From the NCBI GenBank assembly GCA_006226555.1, contig SBGS01000229.1, positions 1 to 33,813 of the forward strand: a stretch of 33,813 bases of DNA, written 5' to 3'. The translations under genes were made by a program, and so were the position numbers. The notes below the pieces were generated by a model. The model ran no database searches and was not told where the DNA came from. It saw nothing but the letters and a program-made list of their open reading frames with translations. Shown piece after piece: positions 1 through 7,727 of this stretch; within the stretch, counting starts at the first letter, position 1; each line of letters starts with the position of its first letter. This stretch comes from Bacteroidota bacterium (GTDB lineage: Bacteria > Bacteroidota > Bacteroidia > Flavobacteriales_D > Crocinitomicaceae).

Positions 1-75
1 GGTGGTTGTAGCTCAGTTGGTTAGAGCGCCTGATTGTGGTTCAGGAGGTCGTCGGTTCGAGACCGATCTTCCACC
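1..75 (+). tRNA. tRNA-His (anticodon GTG)
   Basis: The sequence folds as a tRNA cloverleaf. The D stem is 11-14 with 24-27, the anticodon stem 29-33 with 41-45, and the T stem 51-55 with 63-67 around a TTCGAGA loop. The anticodon at 36-38 is GTG, which reads His codons. The extra 5' G at position 1 can pair with C75 at the discriminator position, which is the bacterial tRNA-His identity feature (G-1:C73). The 3' CCA is not encoded. The acceptor stem has two adjacent T-T mismatches (6/70 and 7/69), discussed under findings. The gene starts at the window edge, so its promoter is not visible. A strong terminator follows immediately. Confidence 0.96.
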
Positions 76-78
76 CTT

Positions 79-110
79 AAAGAGTCTTGATTTTCAAGAC
101 TCTTTTTTTT
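79..110 (+). terminator. Rho-independent terminator after tRNA-His
   Basis: There is a perfect 12-bp inverted repeat (79-90 with 94-105) with a TTT loop at 91-93, followed by an unbroken T run to 110. It ends the tRNA transcript. The opposing CRTAC1-type gene has its stop codon at 109-111, just beyond the T run. Read on the minus strand the hairpin follows that stop by a few bases, so it may also stop minus-strand transcription, although the T tract on that side is short. Confidence 0.9.
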
Positions 111-1731
111 ATCTCAAAATTTGAATTTGCTGATAACTGGAAATCTCGTAAACCTTCCCTCCCATCAGGTCCTTGAGCACGGTAATCTCCCCTCCAAGCC
201 AGTGTATGGTTAACTCTTCCAGGACATTGGCATCGTTCAATCCAAAATACAATATCCTAGTAGATTGTGATGCCTGTCCGCTCCCACCATCAACCTCCCG
301 CATCATAGATTTTCCTCCTTGCCTGAAGATCGCTTTACAACCAAAACAGTCCGCATTAAGGCCATCCGCTCCTCTTAATCTTATTCCGATCCAATTTCCT
401 ACCTTCATTTCATTCTGGTACAACTTGATCTTTTGATCGAGATTGGCAAAAGCTCCCCAAGGAAGCTTAACAACACTTGAAATAATATCCAGATCGCCAT
501 CATGATCGTAATCGAAGATCACCGCTCCACGATGTGACAACAGATCATTTACTCCTGATGAATCAGATGCATCAACAAATTCACCATTTCGGTTTTCAAA
601 TAAGACGTTCCAATCCTTGACAGAAGTTTTTGGGACCAGAGCAGCTACGTTTCCTTTAGATACATACAGATCAAGATCACCATCAAATTCCATATCGAAA
701 AACAAACCACTCCAGCTTGTTCCACGCACTGTATCTCTGACATACGTAAGATCAATTTCTAATTCCTTCGCAACATCGGTAAACTTCCCATTTTCGTAGT
801 TCATAAGGTAGTTCCTTCCAATGTTCGTGAGATAGTAATCCAGGTCAGCATCGTTATCATAATCGCCTTGACCAATACCCATTCCATACATTTTGATCCC
901 AAAACCGCTTTCTATGGTTTTATTCGTAAAACTCTCTTCGGGATAATTGTTTTCATAATACTGGTTGCCGATTCCGGTCCATTCTCCAAAGTCATTCAGC
1001 AGTAACAGATCCGGGTCTCCATCATTGTCAACATCAGTGAAACTAGCTGCGAGGCCACAACCACCATCATTTAAACCATATTTTGCTGCACATTCCGTAA
1101 ACCCTTTACCACCATTATTGAGTAAGAGCTTATTTTCGAAGCAAACCGGATCATAACCAATTTCTCTTCCATTGGAATCTCTGATCCCTCCCATCGAGGA
1201 AACATAATTTGCTAGGTAGATATCCGAAAAACCATCCATATTGAAATCTCCCCAACATGCAGAAGCATAATTCCCGGGTTCGATAACATCTGAAAGATCG
1301 ATGAGCTCGAAATACTCACCGCGAACATTACGCATAAGTGCAGGAGAGTGCTTATCACCACGACCGATACCTTTTCCGAAATTAACGATCATCATATCGA
1401 TAAAACCGTCGTTATCATAGTCGGCACTTATAGCTCCTTGAATGAAATAACCGTATAATGCATCCAATTTGTATTCTTCTGTTCCATCTACAAATTGTCC
1501 TTTTTGATTGATCCAGAGCTTAGAATTGAATACCCCTCCTGACTGAAAAACATCTTCCCATCCATCATTGTTCACGTCTATGACAAGAACACCTCCTCCT
1601 GCCATTTGAAATTCATTACCGGGATAGATATACGTTAGACCTTTTTCTTCACCTACCTCGATGAATTTGGTTTGCCCGAAAACGTAACACGACAGAAATA
1701 GCGTAATAAGAATCGAATAACTACTCTTCAT
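109..1731 (-). CDS. CRTAC1-family secreted beta-propeller protein with ASPIC/UnbV C-terminal domain
   Basis: This is a 540-residue exported protein. I chose the ATG at 1731 because it begins a clean signal peptide (Lys-Ser-Ser, a hydrophobic core, then Cys-Tyr-Val-Phe-Gly-Gln). The longer reading frame adds eight residues ahead of it. The body has about seven FG-GAP/VCBS repeats with calcium-binding cores of the type DxxxDG, for example DVNNDGWED, DYDNDGFID, DVDNDGDPD and DYDHDGDLD, consistent with a seven-bladed propeller. The last 95 or so residues (NWIGIRLRG through GGEITVLKDL) match the ASPIC/UnbV domain that ends CRTAC1 proteins. The gene overlaps the upstream haloperoxidase gene by 11 bases, so the two are almost certainly cotranscribed. 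The exact role is unknown; binding or scaffolding at the cell surface is an inference. Confidence 0.88.
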   Translation of the reverse strand: MKSSYSILITLFLSCYVFGQTKFIEVGEEKGLTYIYPGNEFQMAGGGVLVIDVNNDGWEDVFQSGGVFNSKLWINQKGQFVDGTEEYKLDALYGYFIQGAISADYDNDGFIDMMIVNFGKGIGRGDKHSPALMRNVRGEYFELIDLSDVIEPGNYASACWGDFNMDGFSDIYLANYVSSMGGIRDSNGREIGYDPVCFENKLLLNNGGKGFTECAAKYGLNDGGCGLAASFTDVDNDGDPDLLLLNDFGEWTGIGNQYYENNYPEESFTNKTIESGFGIKMYGMGIGQGDYDNDADLDYYLTNIGRNYLMNYENGKFTDVAKELEIDLTYVRDTVRGTSWSGLFFDMEFDGDLDLYVSKGNVAALVPKTSVKDWNVLFENRNGEFVDASDSSGVNDLLSHRGAVIFDYDHDGDLDIISSVVKLPWGAFANLDQKIKLYQNEMKVGNWIGIRLRGADGLNADCFGCKAIFRQGGKSMMREVDGGSGQASQSTRILYFGLNDANVLEELTIHWLGGEITVLKDLMGGKVYEISSYQQIQILR

Positions 1732-3037
1732 CGATACACACAAGTTTTTCAGCAACGAAGCGCCCTAAACGAGAACCATAGTCCATGCTGATGTCAAGGG
1801 TTTTTCTAAAGTGTATTCCACCATAAAAGCGAGACCAGGAGACTTCTTCCACTAATTCTGTAAAAGATGCGTAGGAACGAGGTGCTCCATTGATATCATC
1901 TCGATCTACATTGGTAGAATCTATGAAAGATACCTGATCTCCGAAAACTTGTTTAAATATCTCTCCTCCAGCTGCCGACTGGTAAGAATGTCCTGATGGA
2001 AATTCGGGAAAAGGAGGTGTGCTTAATCTCGTATTGAACTGAGGATCGATATAGCGCTGAATGTAAGTAATGGGACGAATGAAGCTGAACTTATACTTTA
2101 ATTGCCAGCTCGCAATATATGCCTCATTCATCGCTATTCCCAACTTAACATATAATTCGATCGCCTTCTTTAAATCCAGCTCTTTTTGTTCGCTTATCGT
2201 TCTTGCCAATGTATAGAAATGACCTGAGGGTGTACCCGAGTAACCCGGTGAATCATCCCAGTATTCCGCAATGATCTCGAATTTTGGATCCGAAAGTTTT
2301 GAATTTTCCAGAATACTATATGCATCCTTATAGAGTAACGAGTTCGTATCAGTAGAAAACGGAATCACTTCACAACCTGACATGGTTGCTTCACTTCCTT
2401 TCATCATCCAACGATTACTACCCCAATAAGGTAATAAAGATGGCAAATAGCCGGGAGTTGTTTTTACCCAACATTCAAGGCACTCCGGAGGGGTGTATTC
2501 ATCGGGGAAATTATAAATAAATCCTTCTTCTCCTCCATCAGTCTTTGACCATTCTATGATTTCATTTGCAATCCTCTTTCCTAAATCCAGTGATCTCTCA
2601 TTTACTTTTTTCGAAAAACCATCACCGTGTGAATCCTTTAATTCATTGAATAATTGTTGAAGATTTTTTTGGTTTCGCGGTGGCATGTTGCGATAAAGAT
2701 GACTCATCATTTCGTGATCGCAGGCTATGGCTACCAGAAACCTGTTGTATTTTTTTTTGTCCGCAAATACCGTTCTGCTGTAACCATTCATTTGACCTGA
2801 GAGCGACCTCATGTGATCCGTAAAATCGATCGTAGATTCGTAGATTCCAACGCTGAGATAAGCAAATGCTCTTCCGCTAACCGGCGGACTAAAACCAACA
2901 CAATGTTTTGTCAGCTCTATTGCCTCATCCAAATAACGATGATGGATTGCGAGAACTTTTTGATCGTCGCTTTCCTGAGCAATTCCGCTTATACTTATTA
3001 GAGCAAAAACCTGAAAAAATAATATGATCTTCCCCAC
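1721..3037 (-). CDS. Vanadium-dependent haloperoxidase / PAP2-like phosphoesterase
   Basis: This 438-residue secreted protein (signal peptide about residues 1-20) belongs to the vanadium chloroperoxidase/acid phosphatase superfamily. All vanadate-pocket motifs are readable: K314 and R321 (7 apart, in LKYKFSFIRP), the S348-G349-H350 triad in PEFPSGHS, and R403 with H409 (6 apart, in SRFYGGIHF). The spacings equal those of fungal chloroperoxidase K353/R360, S402-G403-H404 and R490/H496. The family oxidises halides with hydrogen peroxide, or hydrolyses phosphoesters; halide choice cannot be read here. A second PSGH at 270-273 is not the pocket. The start is a GTG at 3037, as no ATG would preserve the signal peptide. 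The downstream CRTAC1-type gene overlaps its end. Function as haloperoxidase rather than phosphatase is likely from length and spacing but not proven. Confidence 0.86.
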   Translation of the reverse strand: MGKIILFFQVFALISISGIAQESDDQKVLAIHHRYLDEAIELTKHCVGFSPPVSGRAFAYLSVGIYESTIDFTDHMRSLSGQMNGYSRTVFADKKKYNRFLVAIACDHEMMSHLYRNMPPRNQKNLQQLFNELKDSHGDGFSKKVNERSLDLGKRIANEIIEWSKTDGGEEGFIYNFPDEYTPPECLECWVKTTPGYLPSLLPYWGSNRWMMKGSEATMSGCEVIPFSTDTNSLLYKDAYSILENSKLSDPKFEIIAEYWDDSPGYSGTPSGHFYTLARTISEQKELDLKKAIELYVKLGIAMNEAYIASWQLKYKFSFIRPITYIQRYIDPQFNTRLSTPPFPEFPSGHSYQSAAGGEIFKQVFGDQVSFIDSTNVDRDDINGAPRSYASFTELVEEVSWSRFYGGIHFRKTLDISMDYGSRLGRFVAEKLVCIDEE

Positions 3038-3119
3038 TGAATGCCTTTTTCAAAAATTTGATAGTATCTAATAAAAGTATATTAATAATTCGAGTCTGTT
3101 CGTGCAAAAATCAAATTCT

Positions 3120-3127
3120 TACATTTG
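3120..3127 (+). promoter_or_regulatory. Bacteroidota -7 promoter box TACATTTG
   Basis: This is an exact match to the Bacteroidota consensus TAnnTTTG in the gap between the divergent haloperoxidase and propeller genes. A TTCG at 3099-3102, 17 bases upstream, is a weak partner for the -33 TTG element. The box contains the TTG that would otherwise extend the downstream reading frame, so that longer start is very unlikely. Confidence 0.65.
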
Positions 3128-3145
3128 CCAAAACACCTGCACATG

Positions 3146-4591
3146 ATGAAAATCACACGAAATTTCGCGATCCTGTACATGATCTCATCTTCTGTATTAA
3201 GTTTCGCTCAGCGTGAATCGTGGAAAATTCAGATAGATTCAGCCAATATATTCTCTTCTCCCAGGTTTACTGATCTGAACTCTGACGGGGTGAAGGATAT
3301 TGTTCTTGGAGGTGGTGTCGAAGCTATTCCAACACCAAATGGAATAATAGCGATTGATGGAAAAACCGGACAAATGCTCTGGAATTTCCCAACTCCTACA
3401 CAAACATATACGAGCGCAATGTTCCAAGACATTACCGGAGATAAAATTGATGATGTCTTTATTGGTGGAAGAGCAGGTTCATTCTTTGCGATTAACGGCA
3501 ATACAGGTGAGCTTATATGGGAGTTTTTCTCAAAGGACCAAGGAGACCCACGAACAAAAGGTATCCTGAATTTTTATGCTACTCAGTGGATCGATGATCA
3601 GGATAAAGATGGATACAAGGATCTACTTGTGTCAAATGGCGGAGATTATCTTGCAAAACCTGAGGACAAGGAGCGTGGAGGATCGATCCTGATGGTCATA
3701 AGCTCCAAATCAGGAAAGACTATTAAGACTATCCCATTACCTGAAAAACGTGAAACATACTATGCCCCACATATCGTAAATCATCAGCAGGAAACATATG
3801 TTGTATTCGGAAGTGGAGGGGAAACAATTGACGGTGGATTATGGAAAGTAAGATTGTCTGAGGTGTTAAATGGTAAAATGAAAAATGCCGTTGAGATCAC
3901 CCACGATTCAGAGAAGGGTTTCATCCTTAACTCGTTGAGTGCAGATATCAACAAGGATGAAGTTCCGGACATATTAAATGCACGCATGAATGGCACTTTA
4001 AGTGCTTTCGACGGTCAAACCAATCGTGTTCTTTGGGAGCACAACTTCCCTGGCTATGAATGTTATGTCACTCCTTCTTTCGGTCATTTCAATGAGGATG
4101 GTGTACCCGATTTTTTTACCATTATTTCAAAGGGAACATTCCCGATTTATCAGGAATGGCGATTAATCGCAGTTGATGGTGCAAGCGGAAAAATAATTAT
4201 GGATGAAGTATCCGGTTTTAATCAATTTTCTCCGGCTGTATGTGCAGACCTCAATAACGACAAGATCGACGAGATCATTTTTGTTGAGAATGCGCTACTT
4301 GATCCCTCCACTTTCCTCATGATAAATCAAGTAAAAGTTATCGATATCCGATCCAATAAAAACTATTATATCGGTCCAGTTAGGACAGGAATCTCTATGG
4401 CTTCAACACCCTCATTGGAAGACCTGAACAATGATGGTAAATTTGAACTTGTATTGGCCGTGACGACGATGGAATCCGAAAATGAGATGCCTACTAGTAT
4501 CGTCCAATGTATAGATCTTGAACAAAGTATAGAACAACTTACATGGCCTGTTTATCTTGGCCCTAATGAGAATGGTTCATTGGAAAAATAG
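3146..4591 (+). CDS. Secreted FG-GAP/PQQ-like beta-propeller protein
   Basis: This 481-residue exported protein starts at ATG 3146, or possibly the adjacent ATG at 3143. Longer starts run into the -7 promoter box. The signal peptide ends near Ser-Phe-Ala-Gln. The protein mixes two propeller signatures. One is seven FG-GAP-like acidic loops (DLNSDGVKD, DITGDKIDD, DQDKDGYKD, DINKDEVPD, HFNEDGVPD, DLNNDKIDE, DLNNDGKFE). The other is PQQ-like strands of the form AIDGKTGQMLW, AINGNTGELIW and AFDGQTNRVLW. It therefore looks like a seven-bladed propeller. No catalytic motif and no T9SS sorting domain are visible, so it may be periplasmic or released by another route. A POTRA-less Omp85-type barrel gene begins five bases after its stop, suggesting one operon. 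Substrate unknown. Confidence 0.82.
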   Translation: MKITRNFAILYMISSSVLSFAQRESWKIQIDSANIFSSPRFTDLNSDGVKDIVLGGGVEAIPTPNGIIAIDGKTGQMLWNFPTPTQTYTSAMFQDITGDKIDDVFIGGRAGSFFAINGNTGELIWEFFSKDQGDPRTKGILNFYATQWIDDQDKDGYKDLLVSNGGDYLAKPEDKERGGSILMVISSKSGKTIKTIPLPEKRETYYAPHIVNHQQETYVVFGSGGETIDGGLWKVRLSEVLNGKMKNAVEITHDSEKGFILNSLSADINKDEVPDILNARMNGTLSAFDGQTNRVLWEHNFPGYECYVTPSFGHFNEDGVPDFFTIISKGTFPIYQEWRLIAVDGASGKIIMDEVSGFNQFSPAVCADLNNDKIDEIIFVENALLDPSTFLMINQVKVIDIRSNKNYYIGPVRTGISMASTPSLEDLNNDGKFELVLAVTTMESENEMPTSIVQCIDLEQSIEQLTWPVYLGPNENGSLEK

Positions 4592-4596
4592 GTGCC

Positions 4597-5655
4597 TTGA
4601 AAGTTTTAATCTTCATTATTCTAATTAGCTCGAGTTGGGCTGTTATAGGTCAGCAGGACACATCTTCTCACAAAAAGATTAAGATACTGCCCGTTCCCGC
4701 ATTTGGATATTCCCCTGAAACCAAAACATATATTGGTGCAGTAGCATTATTCACTATAGACATCTTCAACGACAGTCTCACAAGAACCTCAAATGCTAAG
4801 ATCGAGTTCAACTATACCTGGAGAAAACAGATCATTTCTGAGATCCAATGGAACTATTTCACGAAACATGAAAAGTGGTTTACACAGGGGTTATTGCATT
4901 ACTCTAAATACCCGGATTATTACTACGGAATTGGTGAAAACACTGCTGATACAGCTGAAATTTTATATCAAAGTGACAGATTGAAGATCGACCTGAACCT
5001 CCTTCGTTCAATAAGACGTAATGTATTTATCGGTCTTGGTCTAAGGCATTTTCAGTACACAGCCATTCAGTCAGACTCGTCACTTCTTTCTTTCCCTGAA
5101 TTAAGCAGTCAAAAAAATTATGGGTTGAGCACAATTTTTCTGAATGATCATCGGAACAACATATTAACACCTGACCATGGTCATTATTTAAAAATACAAT
5201 TCGAGTTCAACCTCTCATCCAGCAATTACTCGCGCACCACCCTAGATCTCAGAAAGTACTTTTCCTGGGGAACGAAGCTTCCCCAAGTATTATCAGCTCG
5301 CCTATATTCCAGTCATGTATCACCCGGTGCACCATTTTACGATATTGCATTGTTAGGTGGAGATGCATTTGTGCGCGGATACTTTTATGGGCGCTTTCGA
5401 ACAAACAACCTCACTACTTTACAATCCGAATTGAGAACGGATCTATTCTGGCGAATAGGTTTATCTGTTTTTGGGGGTTACTCCATGATTTACAGAAACT
5501 TAGATAATCTTACTTCAACAAATTTCAAACCCAATGCTGGCGTAGGATTGCGCTTTTTGGTAGACAAAAATGAACGGACCAATTTAAGATTTGATTACGC
5601 TATTGGACAAGACGGACAAAACGGATTCTACATTAGCTTTGGTGAATCCTTTTAA
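4597..5655 (+). CDS. Outer-membrane beta-barrel of the BamA/TamA (Omp85) family, lacking POTRA domains
   Basis: This 352-residue protein has a signal peptide (MKVLIFIILISSSWAVIGQ) and then alternating aromatic/polar strands typical of an outer-membrane barrel. The motif GGDAFVRGY (about residues 250-260) corresponds to the VRGF/Y tip of loop 6 that is diagnostic of the Omp85 superfamily. The protein ends in Phe, as outer-membrane barrels often do. There is no room for POTRA domains between the signal peptide and the barrel, so it is shorter than true BamA or TamA. The start must be the TTG at 4597: the in-frame region has no early ATG, and the signal peptide begins there. It follows the propeller gene by five bases. 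It may be a general surface-antigen barrel or a dedicated partner of the propeller; the latter is inference. Confidence 0.82.
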   Translation: MKVLIFIILISSSWAVIGQQDTSSHKKIKILPVPAFGYSPETKTYIGAVALFTIDIFNDSLTRTSNAKIEFNYTWRKQIISEIQWNYFTKHEKWFTQGLLHYSKYPDYYYGIGENTADTAEILYQSDRLKIDLNLLRSIRRNVFIGLGLRHFQYTAIQSDSSLLSFPELSSQKNYGLSTIFLNDHRNNILTPDHGHYLKIQFEFNLSSSNYSRTTLDLRKYFSWGTKLPQVLSARLYSSHVSPGAPFYDIALLGGDAFVRGYFYGRFRTNNLTTLQSELRTDLFWRIGLSVFGGYSMIYRNLDNLTSTNFKPNAGVGLRFLVDKNERTNLRFDYAIGQDGQNGFYISFGESF

Positions 5656-5673
5656 ATAGTCTGTTCGATTTTC

Positions 5674-5681
5674 TACTTTTG
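5674..5681 (+). promoter_or_regulatory. -7 promoter box TACTTTTG upstream of prfC
   Basis: This is an exact TAnnTTTG match ending 14 bases before the prfC ATG, which would give a leader of roughly ten bases. I see no convincing -33 TTG at the expected 17-23 base distance. Confidence 0.6.
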
Positions 5682-5695
5682 CAAAAAAATCGTAG

Positions 5696-7288
5696 ATGAG
5701 CAACGAATCAGAGATCGCAAGAAGAAGGACCTTCGGAATTATTTCCCACCCGGATGCCGGTAAGACAACATTAACGGAAAAGTTACTCCTATTTGGTGGT
5801 GCGATTCAGACTGCTGGTGCTGTTAAAAACAACAAGATCAAGAAATCTGCGACCTCCGATTTCATGGAAATTGAAAAACAGAGAGGTATATCGGTTGCTA
5901 CATCTGTTATGGCCTTCGAGTACAACGATAAACAGATCAATATCCTAGACACTCCAGGTCACAAGGATTTCGCTGAAGACACCTATCGCACATTAACTGC
6001 TGTAGATAGTGTGATCCTGGTCGTAGATGTTGCAAATGGTGTCGAGGAACAAACAGAGCGCTTGATGGAAGTTTGTCGCATGAGAAATACTCCCGTGATC
6101 ATTTTTGTCAACAAATTAGACCGTGATGGTAAGGAGGCATTTGATCTTCTTGACGAGCTGGAATCTAAGCTGAACATAAAAGTACGTCCTTTAAGTTGGC
6201 CTATTGGAATGGGCGATAGATTTAAAGGGGTATACAATATCTACAAGAATCAATTGAATCTGTTCTCACCGAATAAAACTGGTATCTCCGACGATGTGGT
6301 TGCTCTTGACATTGAGTCCGATGAGCTTACAAAAATGGTCGGTGAAGATGCAGCCAATGAATTACGTGAGGAAATCGAAACGATTGATGGTGTGTATGAT
6401 GCATTTGATCAAAAAGACTACCTGGCAGGTGAAGTCGCTCCCGTATTTTTCGGTTCTGCTGTGAATAACTTCGGGGTACAGGAACTTCTGGATGCGTTTT
6501 GTGAGATCTCTCCAACTCCAAGAGGAAGAGAAACGGATAAGGGAATGGTGGAACCTTCTGATAAAAAATTCTCTGGCTTTGTTTTTAAAATTCATGCCAA
6601 CCTAGACCCAAAACACCGTGACAGGATCGCGTTCTTAAGAATTGTCTCAGGAAAGTTCGAGCGAAACAAATTCTATCATCACGTCAGACTTGATAAAAAT
6701 TTAAAATTCCCGAATCCAACATCATTCATGGCACAGGATAAAAGTGTCATTGACGAGGCATTTCCAGGTGATGTTGTCGGACTTTACGACGCCGGAAACT
6801 TTAAGATCGGTGATACGCTGAATGAGGGTGAAAACTTCAATTTCAAAGGTATCCCAAGTTTCTCACCTGAAATGTTCATGGAGCTTGAAAACCTTGACCC
6901 ACTTAAATCAAAGCAATTAGATAAAGGGGTACGTCAGTTGATGGACGAAGGCGTTGCTCAGCTCTTTATTCAGCAACCGGGTAGCCGTAAGATCATCGGT
7001 ACTGTTGGTCAGCTTCAATTTGAAGTGATCAGTTACAGATTAGAGCACGAGTATGGAGCAAAGTGTCGTTTTGTACCTAGAAATTATTACAAAGCTTGCT
7101 GGATAACCACTGATAATCAGGAACAGCTCGAATCTTTCAAGCGGGCAAAAGCAAATTACATAGCTATGGATAAAGAAGACAATCTTGTTTTCCTTGCAGA
7201 AACACAGTTCTTACTAACCATGGCAGAGCAGGATTACCCGGATATTACTTTCCACAAAACTTCAGAGTTTAAGTTAGAACACGCTTAA
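5696..7288 (+). CDS. prfC: Peptide chain release factor 3 (RF3)
   Basis: This 530-residue translational GTPase has the usual RF3 length. It recycles RF1/RF2 from the ribosome after peptide release. The G domain carries the P-loop HPDAGKTT (residues 18-25), the G3 motif DTPGHKD (85-91) and the G4 motif NKLD (139-142), with the RF3-typical insertion NNKIKKSATSDFMEIEKQRG before G3. The C-terminal part contains the domain II/III sequence typical of RF3 rather than EF-G (GTVGQLQFEV, EYGAKCRF). It has its own -7 box and meets the minus-strand operon tail to tail with a four-base gap. Nothing is odd about it. Confidence 0.97.
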   Translation: MSNESEIARRRTFGIISHPDAGKTTLTEKLLLFGGAIQTAGAVKNNKIKKSATSDFMEIEKQRGISVATSVMAFEYNDKQINILDTPGHKDFAEDTYRTLTAVDSVILVVDVANGVEEQTERLMEVCRMRNTPVIIFVNKLDRDGKEAFDLLDELESKLNIKVRPLSWPIGMGDRFKGVYNIYKNQLNLFSPNKTGISDDVVALDIESDELTKMVGEDAANELREEIETIDGVYDAFDQKDYLAGEVAPVFFGSAVNNFGVQELLDAFCEISPTPRGRETDKGMVEPSDKKFSGFVFKIHANLDPKHRDRIAFLRIVSGKFERNKFYHHVRLDKNLKFPNPTSFMAQDKSVIDEAFPGDVVGLYDAGNFKIGDTLNEGENFNFKGIPSFSPEMFMELENLDPLKSKQLDKGVRQLMDEGVAQLFIQQPGSRKIIGTVGQLQFEVISYRLEHEYGAKCRFVPRNYYKACWITTDNQEQLESFKRAKANYIAMDKEDNLVFLAETQFLLTMAEQDYPDITFHKTSEFKLEHA

Positions 7289-7292
7289 AAGA

Positions 7293-7727
7293 TCAAAAGG
7301 ACATAAATCCTTCGACTATTTGATATTCGGGATCTGTCACGATGGAGAAATGATCTAATCCGTTACTAACCATTAGTCGTTTCGATTGAAAAATCTTGTT
7401 GTATTGAGCGATTTGAAATAAGGTCTCTGAATTTAATTCAACCTCCGGTGCTTTACATTCAATAACTACATCTATATCTGCAGATGCATTATAGATCACA
7501 ATATCGGCTCTCTTTTTCCGACCGTTATAGGATAAACCAACCTCCACGCCAATTCTAACCGGAGATATTTCAAAATGATGGATCAGTGCATAGAGAATAT
7601 GTTGACGTACCCATTCTTCCGGCGAAAGCACCAGCTTTTTCTTTCTGACAAGACATCTTACAAAGATCGTTTCTCCTGCTCGAGATAGATCCAGTCCTGC
7701 AGGCGGTAAATTTAACTGACGTAACAT
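7293..7727 (-). CDS. Small PD-(D/E)xK protein resembling the HsdR N-terminal domain
   Basis: This 144-residue protein matches the stand-alone 'type I restriction enzyme R N-terminal domain' family that is widespread in Bacteroidota. The nuclease core is intact: D75 in KKRADIVIY and E90-x-K92 in DVVIECKAP, followed by the helix motif Q105-x-x-x-Y109 found in HsdR-type nucleases. There is no helicase/translocase part and no HsdM or HsdS gene nearby, so this is not a restriction system. It is the last gene of the porX-tsaE-ald operon and overlaps ald by one base (TAATG). The biological role is unknown; a DNA repair or housekeeping nuclease is possible. Confidence 0.8.
   Translation of the reverse strand: MLRQLNLPPAGLDLSRAGETIFVRCLVRKKKLVLSPEEWVRQHILYALIHHFEISPVRIGVEVGLSYNGRKKRADIVIYNASADIDVVIECKAPEVELNSETLFQIAQYNKIFQSKRLMVSNGLDHFSIVTDPEYQIVEGFMSF

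Noticed and set aside
3125..3145. Longer TTG start for the propeller gene at 3125
   Set aside because: The TTG lies inside the -7 promoter box, and the added residues delay the signal peptide; ATG 3146 is better.
7293..7727. Type I restriction-modification locus
   Set aside because: Only the N-terminal nuclease-like domain of HsdR is present as a complete small gene; there is no HsdM or HsdS and no sign of a truncated larger gene.
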